Source of the DNA: Enterococcus_D entomosocium
GTDB taxonomy: Bacteria > Bacillota > Bacilli > Lactobacillales > Enterococcaceae
Strand: one strand, 5' to 3'
Length of the DNA stretch: 64,000 nt
Assembly (NCBI RefSeq): GCF_030441895.1
Contig: NZ_JARJAS010000006.1
The notes under the pieces are model-generated. The model saw only the letters and a program-made list of their open reading frames with translations. It ran no database searches and was not told the DNA's origin. The position numbers and the translations under genes were made by a program. Shown one piece after another: positions 1 through 8,462 of the stretch (positions are counted from its first letter, which is position 1; each line of letters begins with the position of its first letter).

Positions 1-66
1 TATGCGGTTGGTAGCCACTATTAGTATATCGAAAGGAGTTTTTTATCGCTAAAGCTATTTCGTCCA

Positions 67-90
67 CGCGTAGAAACGCGCGGTTTTTTT
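67..90 (+). terminator. Rho-independent terminator 1
   Basis: A 5-bp stem (CGCGT/ACGCG, loop AGAA) is followed by CGG and seven T. It probably ends a transcript entering from left of the window. The first 60 bases show no gene I can support. Confidence 0.6.
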
Positions 91-136
91 GTTTCGTACG
101 CTACGCGAACGAAACTGACTAAAGTCATTAATAAAG

Positions 137-170
137 AAACGAAGCGAGCAAGTCGCTCCCTTCGTTTTTT
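137..170. terminator. Rho-independent terminator 2
   Basis: An imperfect hairpin (AAACGAAG-GAGC pairing with GCTC-TTCGTTT, one C-C mismatch, loop of five) ends in a run of T. It lies about 50 bases after the first hairpin, so the two form a tandem stop. A further inverted repeat, GTTTCGT/ACGAAAC, sits between them at 91-115. Confidence 0.55.
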
Positions 171-262
171 TGCTTTTTAAAAGTAAAAATTGGGGATTTA
201 GGCTATTCTACGGAGCGTAGAGTGCCAAATTTGCCCAATTTCAGCGAAAATCTCCTTAATAT

Positions 263-280
263 TTGTTAAACTTGTAACAA
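263..280. promoter_or_regulatory. Inverted repeat next to the XRE regulator start
   Basis: TTGTTA-N6-TAACAA is a perfect 6-bp inverted repeat that runs into the AAGGAGGTG Shine-Dalgarno of the downstream regulator. Its position suggests an autoregulatory operator. That is inference from location only. Confidence 0.35.
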
Positions 281-294
281 GGAGGTGTGGTCGA

Positions 295-1176
295 ATGCAT
301 GAAACATTAAGTAAAAAATTAAAAGACTATCGATCAAGACATAACTTAACCCAGAAGGAATTAGCTGCGAGGTTATTTGTTTCTGATAAGGCCATTTCAA
401 AATGGGAACGAGGAAATGGGTTGCCAGACATCGAGACATTGGTTCGTCTCGCCGATTTATTAGGCACTCCAGTGGAAGAGCTATTAAAAGAAAAGAAAGA
501 AACCTACTATTATGAATACAAAAGTGAACGGAGGGTTCTACGGCTTCCGTTAATGCACATTTTGATTCCCAATTTATTCTTATTACTGAATCAAGTGACG
601 AGCGTTCGAGAGTTTTTTGTTCTGATGAAAGAGGTACCAACTGCCAGCGGCTGGTTTAGTCTTGGTGTCAAAGCCAAAGGGGTTATTGCTTTGGGAATTG
701 TCAGCTTAGGTTTTTTATCGATTGGCTTATTGTCCTTCGGAATGCTGGGGATTGGGACAGTCAGCACCGGTGTTATTGCAATAGGGAACCTCTGTTTTGG
801 CTTTTTAGTTGGGATTGGCAATCTTGCTGTCGGCTCGATTGTTGTCGGTAATCTTGGCATTGGCTGGCTCGCTTTAGCAAATGTCGCAATTGCGTGGATT
901 GGGGTTGCCAATTACGGCGTGGGGAGTTTTATGGCTGTTTTGCCATCAAATTCAACCACAGAGGATTTTAACCAAGCCATTCAACAACTCTTAGCTTCGG
1001 AGATCCCTGACTTGATCAAGACCACTATCTTTGAACCAATGATTCATTTTACAAATTCACCGATTTTTGTGGTGATCTTCGTGATGACGATCTTAGCAGC
1101 CGTCTTCCTTATTCTCTGCTTGTTGACCATTGGCTTGGTGCGCTTACGTCAAAGCATGATGTATGAAGAGCTATAA
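295..1176 (+). CDS. XRE-family regulator with membrane pentad-repeat domain
   Basis: The N-terminus (about residues 5-65) is a classic Cro/C1-type helix-turn-helix (NLTQKELAARLFVSDKAISKWERG), so the protein should bind DNA. After a charged linker come a hydrophobic segment (about 84-100) and a run of five-residue repeats. Glycine falls at every fifth position from 124 to 169, then after a one-residue shift glycine or alanine falls at every fifth from 175 to 210. A final transmembrane helix spans about 256-283. The start has a strong AAGGAGGTG site 7-8 bases upstream. Membrane-tethered XRE proteins of this type exist in Firmicutes, but I know of no defined signal. It stands alone between terminators. 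The regulatory role is likely; target and ligand are unknown. Confidence 0.8.
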   Translation: MHETLSKKLKDYRSRHNLTQKELAARLFVSDKAISKWERGNGLPDIETLVRLADLLGTPVEELLKEKKETYYYEYKSERRVLRLPLMHILIPNLFLLLNQVTSVREFFVLMKEVPTASGWFSLGVKAKGVIALGIVSLGFLSIGLLSFGMLGIGTVSTGVIAIGNLCFGFLVGIGNLAVGSIVVGNLGIGWLALANVAIAWIGVANYGVGSFMAVLPSNSTTEDFNQAIQQLLASEIPDLIKTTIFEPMIHFTNSPIFVVIFVMTILAAVFLILCLLTIGLVRLRQSMMYEEL

Positions 1177-1249
1177 GGAAACCATTAGATGCCAATTCTG
1201 ATTGCTGCATTTAAGTAGACTCAGTGGCTCATTTTCTATTCGCATAAGT

Positions 1250-1289
1250 AAAAAGGCAAGGGACGGAAGCGTCCTTTGCCTTTTTTATT
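1250..1289. terminator. Bidirectional terminator between convergent genes
   Basis: A strong hairpin (AAAGGCAA...GGACG paired with CGTCC...TTGCCTTT, loop GAAG) has A-rich and T-rich flanks, so it can serve both strands. It ends the XRE gene from the left and touches the stop of the leftward small gene. Confidence 0.8.
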
Positions 1290-1464
1290 AGTCTGCTTTC
1301 TTACTATCTTTTGGTTGTTTTTTATTCTCATCATCAGGTTCGTTTTTTAAGAAACGTTCAATATCGTTTTGTTGCTTTTTATTGTCCTTATCGTTATCGG
1401 GAAGAAAGGCAAAATCATCAAACATTTTATCTAGCGAGTCTTCTCGTTGGAATTTTAAGCCCAT
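1288..1464 (-). CDS. Small SPJ_0845-type protein
   Basis: A 58-aa, highly charged protein beginning MGLKFQREDSLDKMFDDFA and ending in a Lys/Asp/Gln-rich tail. The opening resembles the SPJ_0845 family of Lactobacillales, whose function is unknown to me. I chose the ATG at 1464 because GGAGGTG lies 5-6 bases upstream; an in-frame TTG five codons earlier overlaps that ribosome site. No signal peptide or membrane segment is visible. It is monocistronic and ends in a shared terminator. Confidence 0.7.
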   Translation of the reverse strand: MGLKFQREDSLDKMFDDFAFLPDNDKDNKKQQNDIERFLKNEPDDENKKQPKDSKKAD

Positions 1465-1534
1465 AAGGTTCACCTCCAAGCGCCTTTAGTTTACCACGAA
1501 CGGTCGTAGATTTCACCAAAAAAAAGCGAAATAG

Positions 1535-1563
1535 TGTTCAATCGTTTCTCCCTTTACTATAAT
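1535..1563 (+). promoter_or_regulatory. Possible promoter of the 443-aa gene
   Basis: A perfect TATAAT -10 at 1558-1563 lies 17 bases after a poor -35 (TGTTCA), about 30 bases ahead of the start codon. The -10 is convincing; the -35 is not. Confidence 0.45.
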
Positions 1564-1594
1564 TAAAGAAAGGGGATAGAAAAGAGGGATAGCG

Positions 1595-2926
1595 ATGATC
1601 AAAACTGAAAAAATTTACGGCTTTCTACAATCGACACAAATGGAAGCATCACAGTTGCGTTTGTTGATTGAAAATTGGTTCGCTTTGGTTCGTCTTAGCT
1701 ATCAGCCGACGGAATACTATTACAATCAGCAAGAAAAGAAACCTTATGATTTTGATGAGGTCAGTCAACTGCTGCATAGCGCCCCTGAAGAAATCAATAC
1801 TGAATTGATTGTGACGGACGGCCAAAATGAGTCCAGTATCCATATCATTCAAGAGGCTGTTTTACAACGGCACCTGTTTACGAAAGACGTATTTTCCACA
1901 CAGAAAACAGTGATTTTAAGTTACTTCGATGAAACGATGCAAAGAGATGGAATGTTTGGCTATTTGCGTTCATATGATGAGTACCTGATGCATAACGTCG
2001 AGCGAATCGAGAAAAGACAAAATTTTCAATCGATTGCTGAAATCAACGCGTTACCGAAGCGGAAAAATTTTGAACAAGAGATCGTTATTGATTGCAATCA
2101 ATTTGCTGGGTACGATGTTTTTTACAATGGCTACACACTGACCTCTTGTTGGCGAATGTACTTTTCGGTATTCTATGCTCGTATTATTCCTCAGGTGATC
2201 ATTACGGATGCGCAACAAGTCGAGCAGGTCCAAGTTAGAGATCAGGGAATCGTGATGGTGGAATTGTATCGCGATCCGTTTCAGTGGGATCACGAGTTGA
2301 ATCTTTCATACCAGCGTTTGTTTCGCGATCAAACTGGGATCGATCAATTGACATGGGATAATGGCGTCGGTATTTTGAGGGAACCATATATTGAGTACGC
2401 CTTTGGCGACCAATTGATCCAAACCATCCAGTACCAAAATGATCGGCTGCAGCCGACGACTAAGCGTAACGCGACACATTTCGTCACTCGAAGCTTCGAT
2501 TTGGTGAACGAAGAGTACCAGGAGCGACGGGTGAAAGGTTACTTGAATGCACAAGCGTATTTTCCTTGGATCGACCAAGATCGGTTGCGCATGATGGATT
2601 ATATTGTATTAAAACCGGAATTGACTGTAGATGATGGGGTCGAGGCATATGCCTTTTATATTCGGAATCACCTCGAAATTGATTACTCAGAGGATCGCTT
2701 TAAAGACTACACAGCTTGCTTACAATTTTATTTACCAGAAACAGCCTTGAAGGAGCTGCCGATAGACGGATTGAAAGCAGCGATGCCGGATGTTCATTTT
2801 GGGTATTTGCACCGCACGCGCAAATATACGTGGGTCAATCTAAAAAAGAATGGCAAGAAACTTCGAGTGTATTTTATGAATACCCAAAAGCTAGTCGAAC
2901 AGCAGCTCTTTACCAATCAAGAATGA
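1595..2926 (+). CDS. Unrecognised conserved-looking 443-aa protein
   Basis: The frame is long and well coded, and AGAGGGA sits upstream of the ATG, so this is a real gene. I do not recognise a family. The protein is soluble (no signal peptide or transmembrane run), rich in Tyr, Gln and acidic residues, and ends in a basic stretch before the stop (LHRTRKYTWVNLKKNGKKLR). Cysteines are few and no nucleotide-binding loop or metal motif stands out. It is a single-gene unit between its own promoter and a shared terminator, next to but convergent with the fructose operon, so context says little about its role. Confidence 0.6.
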   Translation: MIKTEKIYGFLQSTQMEASQLRLLIENWFALVRLSYQPTEYYYNQQEKKPYDFDEVSQLLHSAPEEINTELIVTDGQNESSIHIIQEAVLQRHLFTKDVFSTQKTVILSYFDETMQRDGMFGYLRSYDEYLMHNVERIEKRQNFQSIAEINALPKRKNFEQEIVIDCNQFAGYDVFYNGYTLTSCWRMYFSVFYARIIPQVIITDAQQVEQVQVRDQGIVMVELYRDPFQWDHELNLSYQRLFRDQTGIDQLTWDNGVGILREPYIEYAFGDQLIQTIQYQNDRLQPTTKRNATHFVTRSFDLVNEEYQERRVKGYLNAQAYFPWIDQDRLRMMDYIVLKPELTVDDGVEAYAFYIRNHLEIDYSEDRFKDYTACLQFYLPETALKELPIDGLKAAMPDVHFGYLHRTRKYTWVNLKKNGKKLRVYFMNTQKLVEQQLFTNQE

Positions 2927-2965
2927 AAAAGACCCGCAAGATCACGAGGATCTTGCGGGTCTTTT
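2927..2965. terminator. Bidirectional terminator
   Basis: A perfect 13-bp stem (GACCCGCAAGATC and its complement, loop ACGAG) is flanked by A5 on the left and T4 on the right. It lies between the stops of the convergent 443-aa gene and fruA and can end both. Confidence 0.9.
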
Positions 2966-2968
2966 CAA

Positions 2969-4894
2969 TTAGGCAGCTTGTTCAGGCGCTTTTTTCAACA
3001 AACCGAATACAACGCCAGAAACGATCGCACCGATTAAGATGAATAGCAAGAACAAAATTGGTTTAGATAATAATAGAACAACGAAGATCCCACCATGTGG
3101 TGCCATTAATTGGATATCAAAGGCACCGACAAGCGCACCAGTCAGTGCAGAACCAACGATAAAGCTTGGGATCGCCCGCAATGGATCTGCTGCTGCAAAT
3201 GGGATCGCACCTTCTGTGACGAAGGATAGCCCCATGACGATGTTTGTTAAACCAGCTTCTTTTTGGTCTTTGGTGAATTTATTTTTAAACAATAACGTTG
3301 CGACAAAGATTGCCAATGGAGGAACCATTCCGCCCGCCATTACAGATGCCATCACGACGCTACCACCTTCAGCAACGGTCGTTGCCAATGTTGCAGTACC
3401 GAAAACATAAGCGGCTTTGTTGATTGGGCCACCTAGATCGGCTGCCATCATTGCTGCTAACAAAGCACCAAGTAAAGCGGCGTTGGTACCACTTAAGCCA
3501 GTCAAGAAGCTATTCAAACCGTCATTGATGGCTTTCATTGGCACGTTGATCAGTAACATCAAGAAGCCAGTGATCAATAGGCCGAAAACAGGGTAGAAAA
3601 GGATCGTTTTGATTCCTTCTAATGATTTTGGTAAACCTTTGAATAATGAACGCAAGAACTTGATGACATAACCAGCTAAGAAACCGCCAATCAATGCTCC
3701 TAAGAATCCAGCACCACCCGTATTTGCTAGGGCACCTGCTGCGAAACCGACGATCAATCCAGGTCGGTCACTGATACTTGAAGCGATGAAACCAGCTAAG
3801 ACAGGTAACATAAAACCAAATGCCGCGCTACCGATTTGATTGAACCAAGAAGCGGCTTGGTTGTAGTTTCCTAATTGACTCAAGGCATCTTGAGGGACAC
3901 CCATGAACTGGTCCACCATGAAGGAAATAGCGATCATGATTCCACCGGCAATAACAAATGGTAACATGTGAGAAACACCATTCATCAAATCTTTATAGAT
4001 TCGTTGACCGACTGAACCATCAGCAGAAGCGTCCTCTTTATCAGAAGCTTGGCCACTACCGTGAAAAACAGGAGCAGTTCCGCTCAATGCTTCATTGATT
4101 AATTGCTCGGTTTTACGGATACCATCGCTCACAGGACGGTTTACTAAATGTTTGCCGTCAAAGCGATCCATTTCAACTTTTTTATCGGCAGCTACGATCA
4201 CACCAGCAGCTCGGGCGATATCAGCTTCTGTTAAACGATTTTTGATTCCTTCTGAACCATTTGTTTCGACTTTGATGTCAACACCAAGTTCTTTGGCTTT
4301 CTTTTTCAAAGCATCTTCTGCCATGTAGGTGTGGGCGATCCCTGTCGGGCAAGCTGTAACTGCGACGATATAGGGACGTTCGCTAGCAGGTGCTGCTTCT
4401 TGGTTTGCCGCTTCTTCTGCTAAAGCATCGGCTTCTTGCTGTGCCTCAGCTTCTGAGAAAAGTTGTTGTACTTGATCAGCAGTTGTCGCTGTTTTTAGTT
4501 TAGCAACGAAATCTGGATCGATCAATAAGCGAGATAGAGCTGCTAACGCTTGTAAATGAGTATCATTTGCTCCTTCTGGTGCTGCGATCATAAAGAAGAG
4601 GTACGTTGGTTGTCCATCTAACGCCTCATAGTCGACACCCGCATTACTCTTTGCGAATAAAACCGTCGCTTCTTTGACTGCACTGTTTTTGGCATGGGGC
4701 ATTGCGATGCCGTCACCTAACCCTGTTGAGGTTTGGGCTTCTCGGGCAAGAATTCCTTCTTTGTAGATTTCGACATCTGAAATCCGTCCGACAGCATATA
4801 ATTTTGCTACCATTTCATCAATGGCACCTTTTTTGTCTGTTGCTTGCAAGTCCATGATCATGGCATCTTTCAGCATCAACTCATTGATTTTCAT
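2969..4894 (-). CDS. fruA: Fructose PTS transporter, EIIABC
   Basis: Imports fructose while phosphorylating it to fructose 1-phosphate. The 641-aa protein carries EIIA first (about 1-150, phospho-His67 in MPHAKN), EIIB next (about 172-270, phospho-Cys182 in TACPTGIAHTY), then a membrane EIIC (about 295-635) with many helices. All three active parts are intact. An Ala/Glu-rich linker joins A and B. The ATG has AGGAGG just upstream, 12 bases after the pfkB stop, so the gene is the distal member of fruR-pfkB-fruA. Known family logic: the product is passed to PfkB, and fructose 1-phosphate or its loss signals to the DeoR-type repressor encoded first in the operon. Confidence 0.95.
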   Translation of the reverse strand: MKINELMLKDAMIMDLQATDKKGAIDEMVAKLYAVGRISDVEIYKEGILAREAQTSTGLGDGIAMPHAKNSAVKEATVLFAKSNAGVDYEALDGQPTYLFFMIAAPEGANDTHLQALAALSRLLIDPDFVAKLKTATTADQVQQLFSEAEAQQEADALAEEAANQEAAPASERPYIVAVTACPTGIAHTYMAEDALKKKAKELGVDIKVETNGSEGIKNRLTEADIARAAGVIVAADKKVEMDRFDGKHLVNRPVSDGIRKTEQLINEALSGTAPVFHGSGQASDKEDASADGSVGQRIYKDLMNGVSHMLPFVIAGGIMIAISFMVDQFMGVPQDALSQLGNYNQAASWFNQIGSAAFGFMLPVLAGFIASSISDRPGLIVGFAAGALANTGGAGFLGALIGGFLAGYVIKFLRSLFKGLPKSLEGIKTILFYPVFGLLITGFLMLLINVPMKAINDGLNSFLTGLSGTNAALLGALLAAMMAADLGGPINKAAYVFGTATLATTVAEGGSVVMASVMAGGMVPPLAIFVATLLFKNKFTKDQKEAGLTNIVMGLSFVTEGAIPFAAADPLRAIPSFIVGSALTGALVGAFDIQLMAPHGGIFVVLLLSKPILFLLFILIGAIVSGVVFGLLKKAPEQAA

Positions 4895-4906
4895 TTTTCC
4901 ATCCTC

Positions 4907-5824
4907 CTATAGATTCACTTGTTTAATAATGACTTCCGGTAGTAATTCTTCGATAAATGACGCCTCAGCTAAATCATCTGAGAACGCAGTGGCACTGCCA
5001 CAAGCGACCCCCCATTTGAATGCTTCAACCACATCTTTGGTCTTTGCGTAACGCCCAATGAATCCAGCAATCATGGAATCTCCAGCGCCAACTGAATTTT
5101 TCAAAGGTCGTTTCAACACATTGGAGCGATAGATCTCATTGCCAGTAAAGAGCAGGGCACCATCACCACCTAGAGAGACGATGACATTTTTAGCGCCATC
5201 CTTTAGCATTCTTTGGCCATAAGGCAAGATATCTTCGATCGTTGAAAAAGAAGTCTCATAAAGTTCCGCTAATTCATGATTATTTGGTTTGATCAGCAAA
5301 GGCTGATCGGATAAGGCATCAAATAGTTCCGCACCAGTCGTATCAATGACAAATTCTGCACCAGCTTCTTTAACGATTTTGATCAATTCTTTATAAAAGT
5401 CGGCTGGAAGACCAGCTGGTTTACTTCCTGATAGGATGACGATGTCTTCGGCAGAAAGAGCGGCTAATTGGTGTTTCAATTCAGCGATTTCTTGCTCTTG
5501 AATGACTGGACCAAGGCCGTTGATTTCTGTTTCTTCGCCGGATTTTAATTTGATATTGATCCGGGTATCGGCAGCGACTTGCGTAAAATTGCTGTTGATT
5601 TCCTCTTTGGTCAGCCACTCTTCAATAAAACGACCAGTAAATCCGCCAACAAAACCAAGGGTAGTCGAGGAGATGCCAATTCGCTTCAAAATCCGTGAGA
5701 CATTGATTCCTTTGCCACCAGGTAGTTTAAAGTCTTGTTTCATTCGATTAAGGGTACCGATCTCCAAATGATCGACGTGGACGATAAAGTCGATCGATGG
5801 ATTGAGTGTTACTGTGTAAATCAT
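4907..5824 (-). CDS. pfkB: 1-phosphofructokinase
   Basis: Phosphorylates fructose 1-phosphate to fructose 1,6-bisphosphate with ATP, feeding glycolysis. The 305-aa protein is a PfkB/ribokinase-family sugar kinase: the N-terminal GGKGIN motif lies at 36-41, and GAGDSM near 246-251 supplies the catalytic Asp (about 249). The start MIYTVTLNPSID is typical of the family. Its ATG overlaps the fruR stop by four bases (ATGA), implying translational coupling; longer in-frame starts would run back into fruR. Also named fruK in other genomes. Confidence 0.95.
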   Translation of the reverse strand: MIYTVTLNPSIDFIVHVDHLEIGTLNRMKQDFKLPGGKGINVSRILKRIGISSTTLGFVGGFTGRFIEEWLTKEEINSNFTQVAADTRINIKLKSGEETEINGLGPVIQEQEIAELKHQLAALSAEDIVILSGSKPAGLPADFYKELIKIVKEAGAEFVIDTTGAELFDALSDQPLLIKPNNHELAELYETSFSTIEDILPYGQRMLKDGAKNVIVSLGGDGALLFTGNEIYRSNVLKRPLKNSVGAGDSMIAGFIGRYAKTKDVVEAFKWGVACGSATAFSDDLAEASFIEELLPEVIIKQVNL

Positions 5825-6576
5825 TGTATTACCTCCATAATGGTTGTTTTTGCTCTGAATTTCGCTAAATAGTTTTTTGGGCAATAATCGGTGATGATCG
5901 TTGCACCTTCAATAAAAGCAACTTGAGCAAAAGTTGTTTGCTGAAACTTGGAATGGTCTAGCAAGACATAGGCTTGTTGACTGTGCTCTAGTGCAATCTG
6001 CTTGATCAGGGCTTCTTCAGGATCGGGTGTGGTGAAACCAGCTTCCGAATGAGCACCGTTCATGCCCATAAAACAGCGGTTAAAGCGCAATTTACGCAAC
6101 TGTTCACCGGCATTGATTCCTAAAACAGCGTTCGTAGCTATCTTAATGGTTCCCCCTAAAATCATGGTGTCGATCCCGTGATCAATCAGTAGGGAAGCGT
6201 GCTTGACGGAGTTCGTGACAACTTTCAGCGCTGTGATGGATGATAAGAAAGGAATCATTTCAAGGGTCGTTGTTCCTGCGTCTAGATAAATGACTTCACC
6301 ATTTTTGATCGTTTGTGCGGCTGCGCGAGCAATTTTTTGTTTTTCTGTTTGAAATTTCGCTTTTTTTTCAGACATGTTGGGTTCAAAACCTAATTGCTGG
6401 CTTTTTTTGGCCCCGCCGTGAATTCTAACTAGAAACCCTTTATCTTCCAGTTCTTGGAGATCTCTGCGGATCGTTGATTCTGAAGCATCCAGCAGTTGGA
6501 TCAGTTCACTGACTTTGACGATCTCCTCTTGCTCTAATCGTGCCAAAATCGCTTGATGCCGCTCCTCTGTAAGCAT
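5821..6576 (-). CDS. fruR: DeoR-family fructose operon repressor
   Basis: A 251-aa DeoR-type regulator. The N-terminal helix-turn-helix (about 5-57, LTEERHQAILARLEQEE...ASESTIRRDLQELEDKG) binds DNA. The C-terminal sugar-phosphate sensor domain contains the family pattern YLDAGTTTLEM (about 96-106). It is the first gene of the operon it probably controls, with fruA and pfkB downstream. The start has AGGTG eight to nine bases upstream. By family knowledge the inducer should be fructose 1-phosphate or a close sugar phosphate; that is inference. Confidence 0.92.
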   Translation of the reverse strand: MLTEERHQAILARLEQEEIVKVSELIQLLDASESTIRRDLQELEDKGFLVRIHGGAKKSQQLGFEPNMSEKKAKFQTEKQKIARAAAQTIKNGEVIYLDAGTTTLEMIPFLSSITALKVVTNSVKHASLLIDHGIDTMILGGTIKIATNAVLGINAGEQLRKLRFNRCFMGMNGAHSEAGFTTPDPEEALIKQIALEHSQQAYVLLDHSKFQQTTFAQVAFIEGATIITDYCPKNYLAKFRAKTTIMEVIQ

Positions 6577-6598
6577 TTACATCACCTCTTCACCTGCC

Positions 6599-6667
6599 AT
6601 AGTAACATATGATTCATTCAAAATCAATCATAAACTGTAAAAAACATTCAAAATGAAAGCGCGAATA
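6599..6667 (-). promoter_or_regulatory. fru operon promoter, FruR-type repeats and cre-like site
   Basis: Reading leftward: a -35 TTGATT (6622-6627), 17 bases, and a -10 TACTAT (6599-6604). Two copies of TTTTGAATG (complements at 6615-6623 and 6645-6653) are 30 bases apart and bracket the -35 and upstream region, fitting a DeoR-type repressor on one face of the helix. At 6654-6667 lies a catabolite-response-like element with two mismatches to the cre consensus. Confidence 0.6.
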
Positions 6668-6729
6668 ATAGAAATCGGTCACAAACGGTCATGCTAACCT
6701 TCATTTTCGTGAGATTGCTGTCCTTATAT

Positions 6730-6759
6730 TTGACAATTTTTACTATTATTTGGCTTAAT
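6730..6759 (+). promoter_or_regulatory. Probable alpha-amylase promoter
   Basis: A perfect -35 TTGACA (6730-6735) is followed after 18 bases by a weaker -10 CTTAAT (6754-6759). An AAGGGGGG ribosome site and the ATG follow closely. Confidence 0.5.
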
Positions 6760-6781
6760 TGAATTAAGGGGGGATAAATAA

Positions 6782-8248
6782 ATGAATAACAAAGTCATTT
6801 TACAAGGGTTCGAATGGGACCTGCCGGCAGATAGCCAACACTGGAACAAATTGAAAGAAATGAGTAAAGAAATCAAAGAGTATGGATTTACCGCAATTTG
6901 GCTGCCGCCTGCCTATAAAGGGACAGCTGGGTCCGAAGACGTTGGATATGGTGTCTATGATTATTATGATCTAGGCGAATTCGATCAAAAGGGGTCGGTG
7001 CCAACAAAATATGGGACAAAGGATGAATACTTAGAAGCCATCAAAGCACTGCAAGAACAAGGAATAGAGGTTTATGCCGACATCGTTTTCAATCACTTGA
7101 TTGGTGCCGATGAAAAAGAAGTCGTTCCAGCGGTTAAATACAATACCGAAAACCGTAATGAACCGATCAGTGATGAGGAAGAAATCGAAGCCTGGACCAA
7201 GTTCACATTCCCAGGACGTCAAGGGACGTACAATGATTACGTTTGGACGTGGCATAATTTTTCTGGTGTTGATTATGATGACCGTAACAAAGACCACGGG
7301 ATTTTTAACTTCGCTGATAAGGGCTGGGAAAGCCAAGTGGATGATGAGATGGGCAATTATGACTACTTAATGGGTTGTGATCTGGACATGGAAAACCCTG
7401 AGACGGTGGAACAGCTCAATAAATGGGGGCAATGGTACCAAGAGCTGACTGGTGTTGATGGCTATCGCTTAGATGCGGTCAAACACATTGAGTTCAATTA
7501 TTATGCGGACTGGATCTTGAACCGTCGGGAAGAAAAAGGCAAACCGCTATTCGTTGTGGGAGAATATTGGTCAGGGGATCTGCCAAAATTAGAAGAGTAT
7601 TTAGATTCTTCAGGAAATCTGATTTATTTATTCGATGTGCCTTTGCACTATAATTTATATGAAGCATCTCACTCAAATGGCGAATATGATATGAGTCAAA
7701 TTTTTGCCGGTACACTGACTGCCGCGCGCGAAGATTATGCCGTGACTTTTGTGGACAATCATGATACACAGGTTGGTCAAAGTTTACAATCTTGGATAGA
7801 CGGTTGGTTTAAAGTCCATGCTTATTCATTGATCCTTTTACGAAAAGCGGGTGTACCGGTTGTTTTCTGGGGTGACTTATTCGGAATCCCAGCGCAAGAA
7901 ATCGCTCCTGTTGGTGATGCTTTGATCCATATGTTAAAACTTCGAGAGAAGCTTGCATTTGGGAATCAAGTGGACTATTTTGATGATTCTAATTGTATTG
8001 GTTGGGTATTAACGGGGGATTATGAACACGAACTTTCTGGATTGGCGGTCGTGATGACCAATGCTCAAGGTGCGGAAAAAGAAATGACCATCAGCGCGAT
8101 CCATGGTGGAGAGACCTTCGTGGATATATTGAGAAATAATGAAGCGAAAGTTGTTTTAGATGATACCGGAAAAGGTGTTTTCCCGGTCAATGATGGGCAA
8201 GTGTCAATTTATGTGAATGAAAAGCTAGTAGAGAAATACTTTAGCTGA
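6782..8248 (+). CDS. Cytoplasmic alpha-amylase (GH13)
   Basis: Hydrolyses alpha-1,4 glucan bonds in maltodextrins or glycogen-like polymers. The 488-aa protein has no signal peptide, so it should act inside the cell. The GH13 barrel motifs are intact: DIVFNH (about 100-105), nucleophile Asp231 in GYRLDAVKH, acid/base Glu261 in VVGEYW, and Asp328 in FVDNHDT. A C-terminal beta domain follows from about 395. Length and opening MNNKVILQGFEW match the liquefying-type intracellular amylases of Bacillales and Lactobacillales. The gene is alone, diverges from the fructose operon and ends at a terminator. Confidence 0.93.
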   Translation: MNNKVILQGFEWDLPADSQHWNKLKEMSKEIKEYGFTAIWLPPAYKGTAGSEDVGYGVYDYYDLGEFDQKGSVPTKYGTKDEYLEAIKALQEQGIEVYADIVFNHLIGADEKEVVPAVKYNTENRNEPISDEEEIEAWTKFTFPGRQGTYNDYVWTWHNFSGVDYDDRNKDHGIFNFADKGWESQVDDEMGNYDYLMGCDLDMENPETVEQLNKWGQWYQELTGVDGYRLDAVKHIEFNYYADWILNRREEKGKPLFVVGEYWSGDLPKLEEYLDSSGNLIYLFDVPLHYNLYEASHSNGEYDMSQIFAGTLTAAREDYAVTFVDNHDTQVGQSLQSWIDGWFKVHAYSLILLRKAGVPVVFWGDLFGIPAQEIAPVGDALIHMLKLREKLAFGNQVDYFDDSNCIGWVLTGDYEHELSGLAVVMTNAQGAEKEMTISAIHGGETFVDILRNNEAKVVLDDTGKGVFPVNDGQVSIYVNEKLVEKYFS

Positions 8249-8263
8249 TCTCTTTCAATAGTC

Positions 8264-8301
8264 ATAATAAGAGGCTGGTAAGTTTACAGCCTTTTTATTA
8301 T
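8264..8301 (+). terminator. Terminator after alpha-amylase
   Basis: A hairpin (ATAATAAGAGGCTG pairing with CAGCCTTTTTATTAT, one small bulge) contains T5 in its 3' arm. It separates the amylase from pcrA. Confidence 0.75.
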
Positions 8302-8418
8302 GTAAACAAACAACGGACTGACTTTTTTCTTTCAAAACTGATGGCATCGTGAGTACTAAAATCAAAGCGCTTTTAATTAAAAGTTTTCAAAGCGTTCGGT
8401 TTTCCCCATTCACGGATA

Positions 8419-8428
8419 ATGCTATAAT
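8419..8428 (+). promoter_or_regulatory. Extended -10 promoter of pcrA
   Basis: TGC-TATAAT is a perfect extended -10 located 35 bases ahead of the chosen pcrA start; no good -35 is seen. It rules out the much earlier GTG at 8349 as the real start. Confidence 0.65.
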
Positions 8429-8462
8429 TGAGAAGATTGAGAAAGAAAGGATGTTTAAAAGC

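Noticed and set aside
2716..3042. 108-codon frame bridging the end of the 443-aa gene and fruA
   Set aside because: It crosses a strong bidirectional terminator and overlaps two better genes.
8349..8462. In-frame GTG start adding 38 residues to PcrA
   Set aside because: It lies upstream of the extended -10 and has no ribosome site; the extra residues are unlike PcrA.
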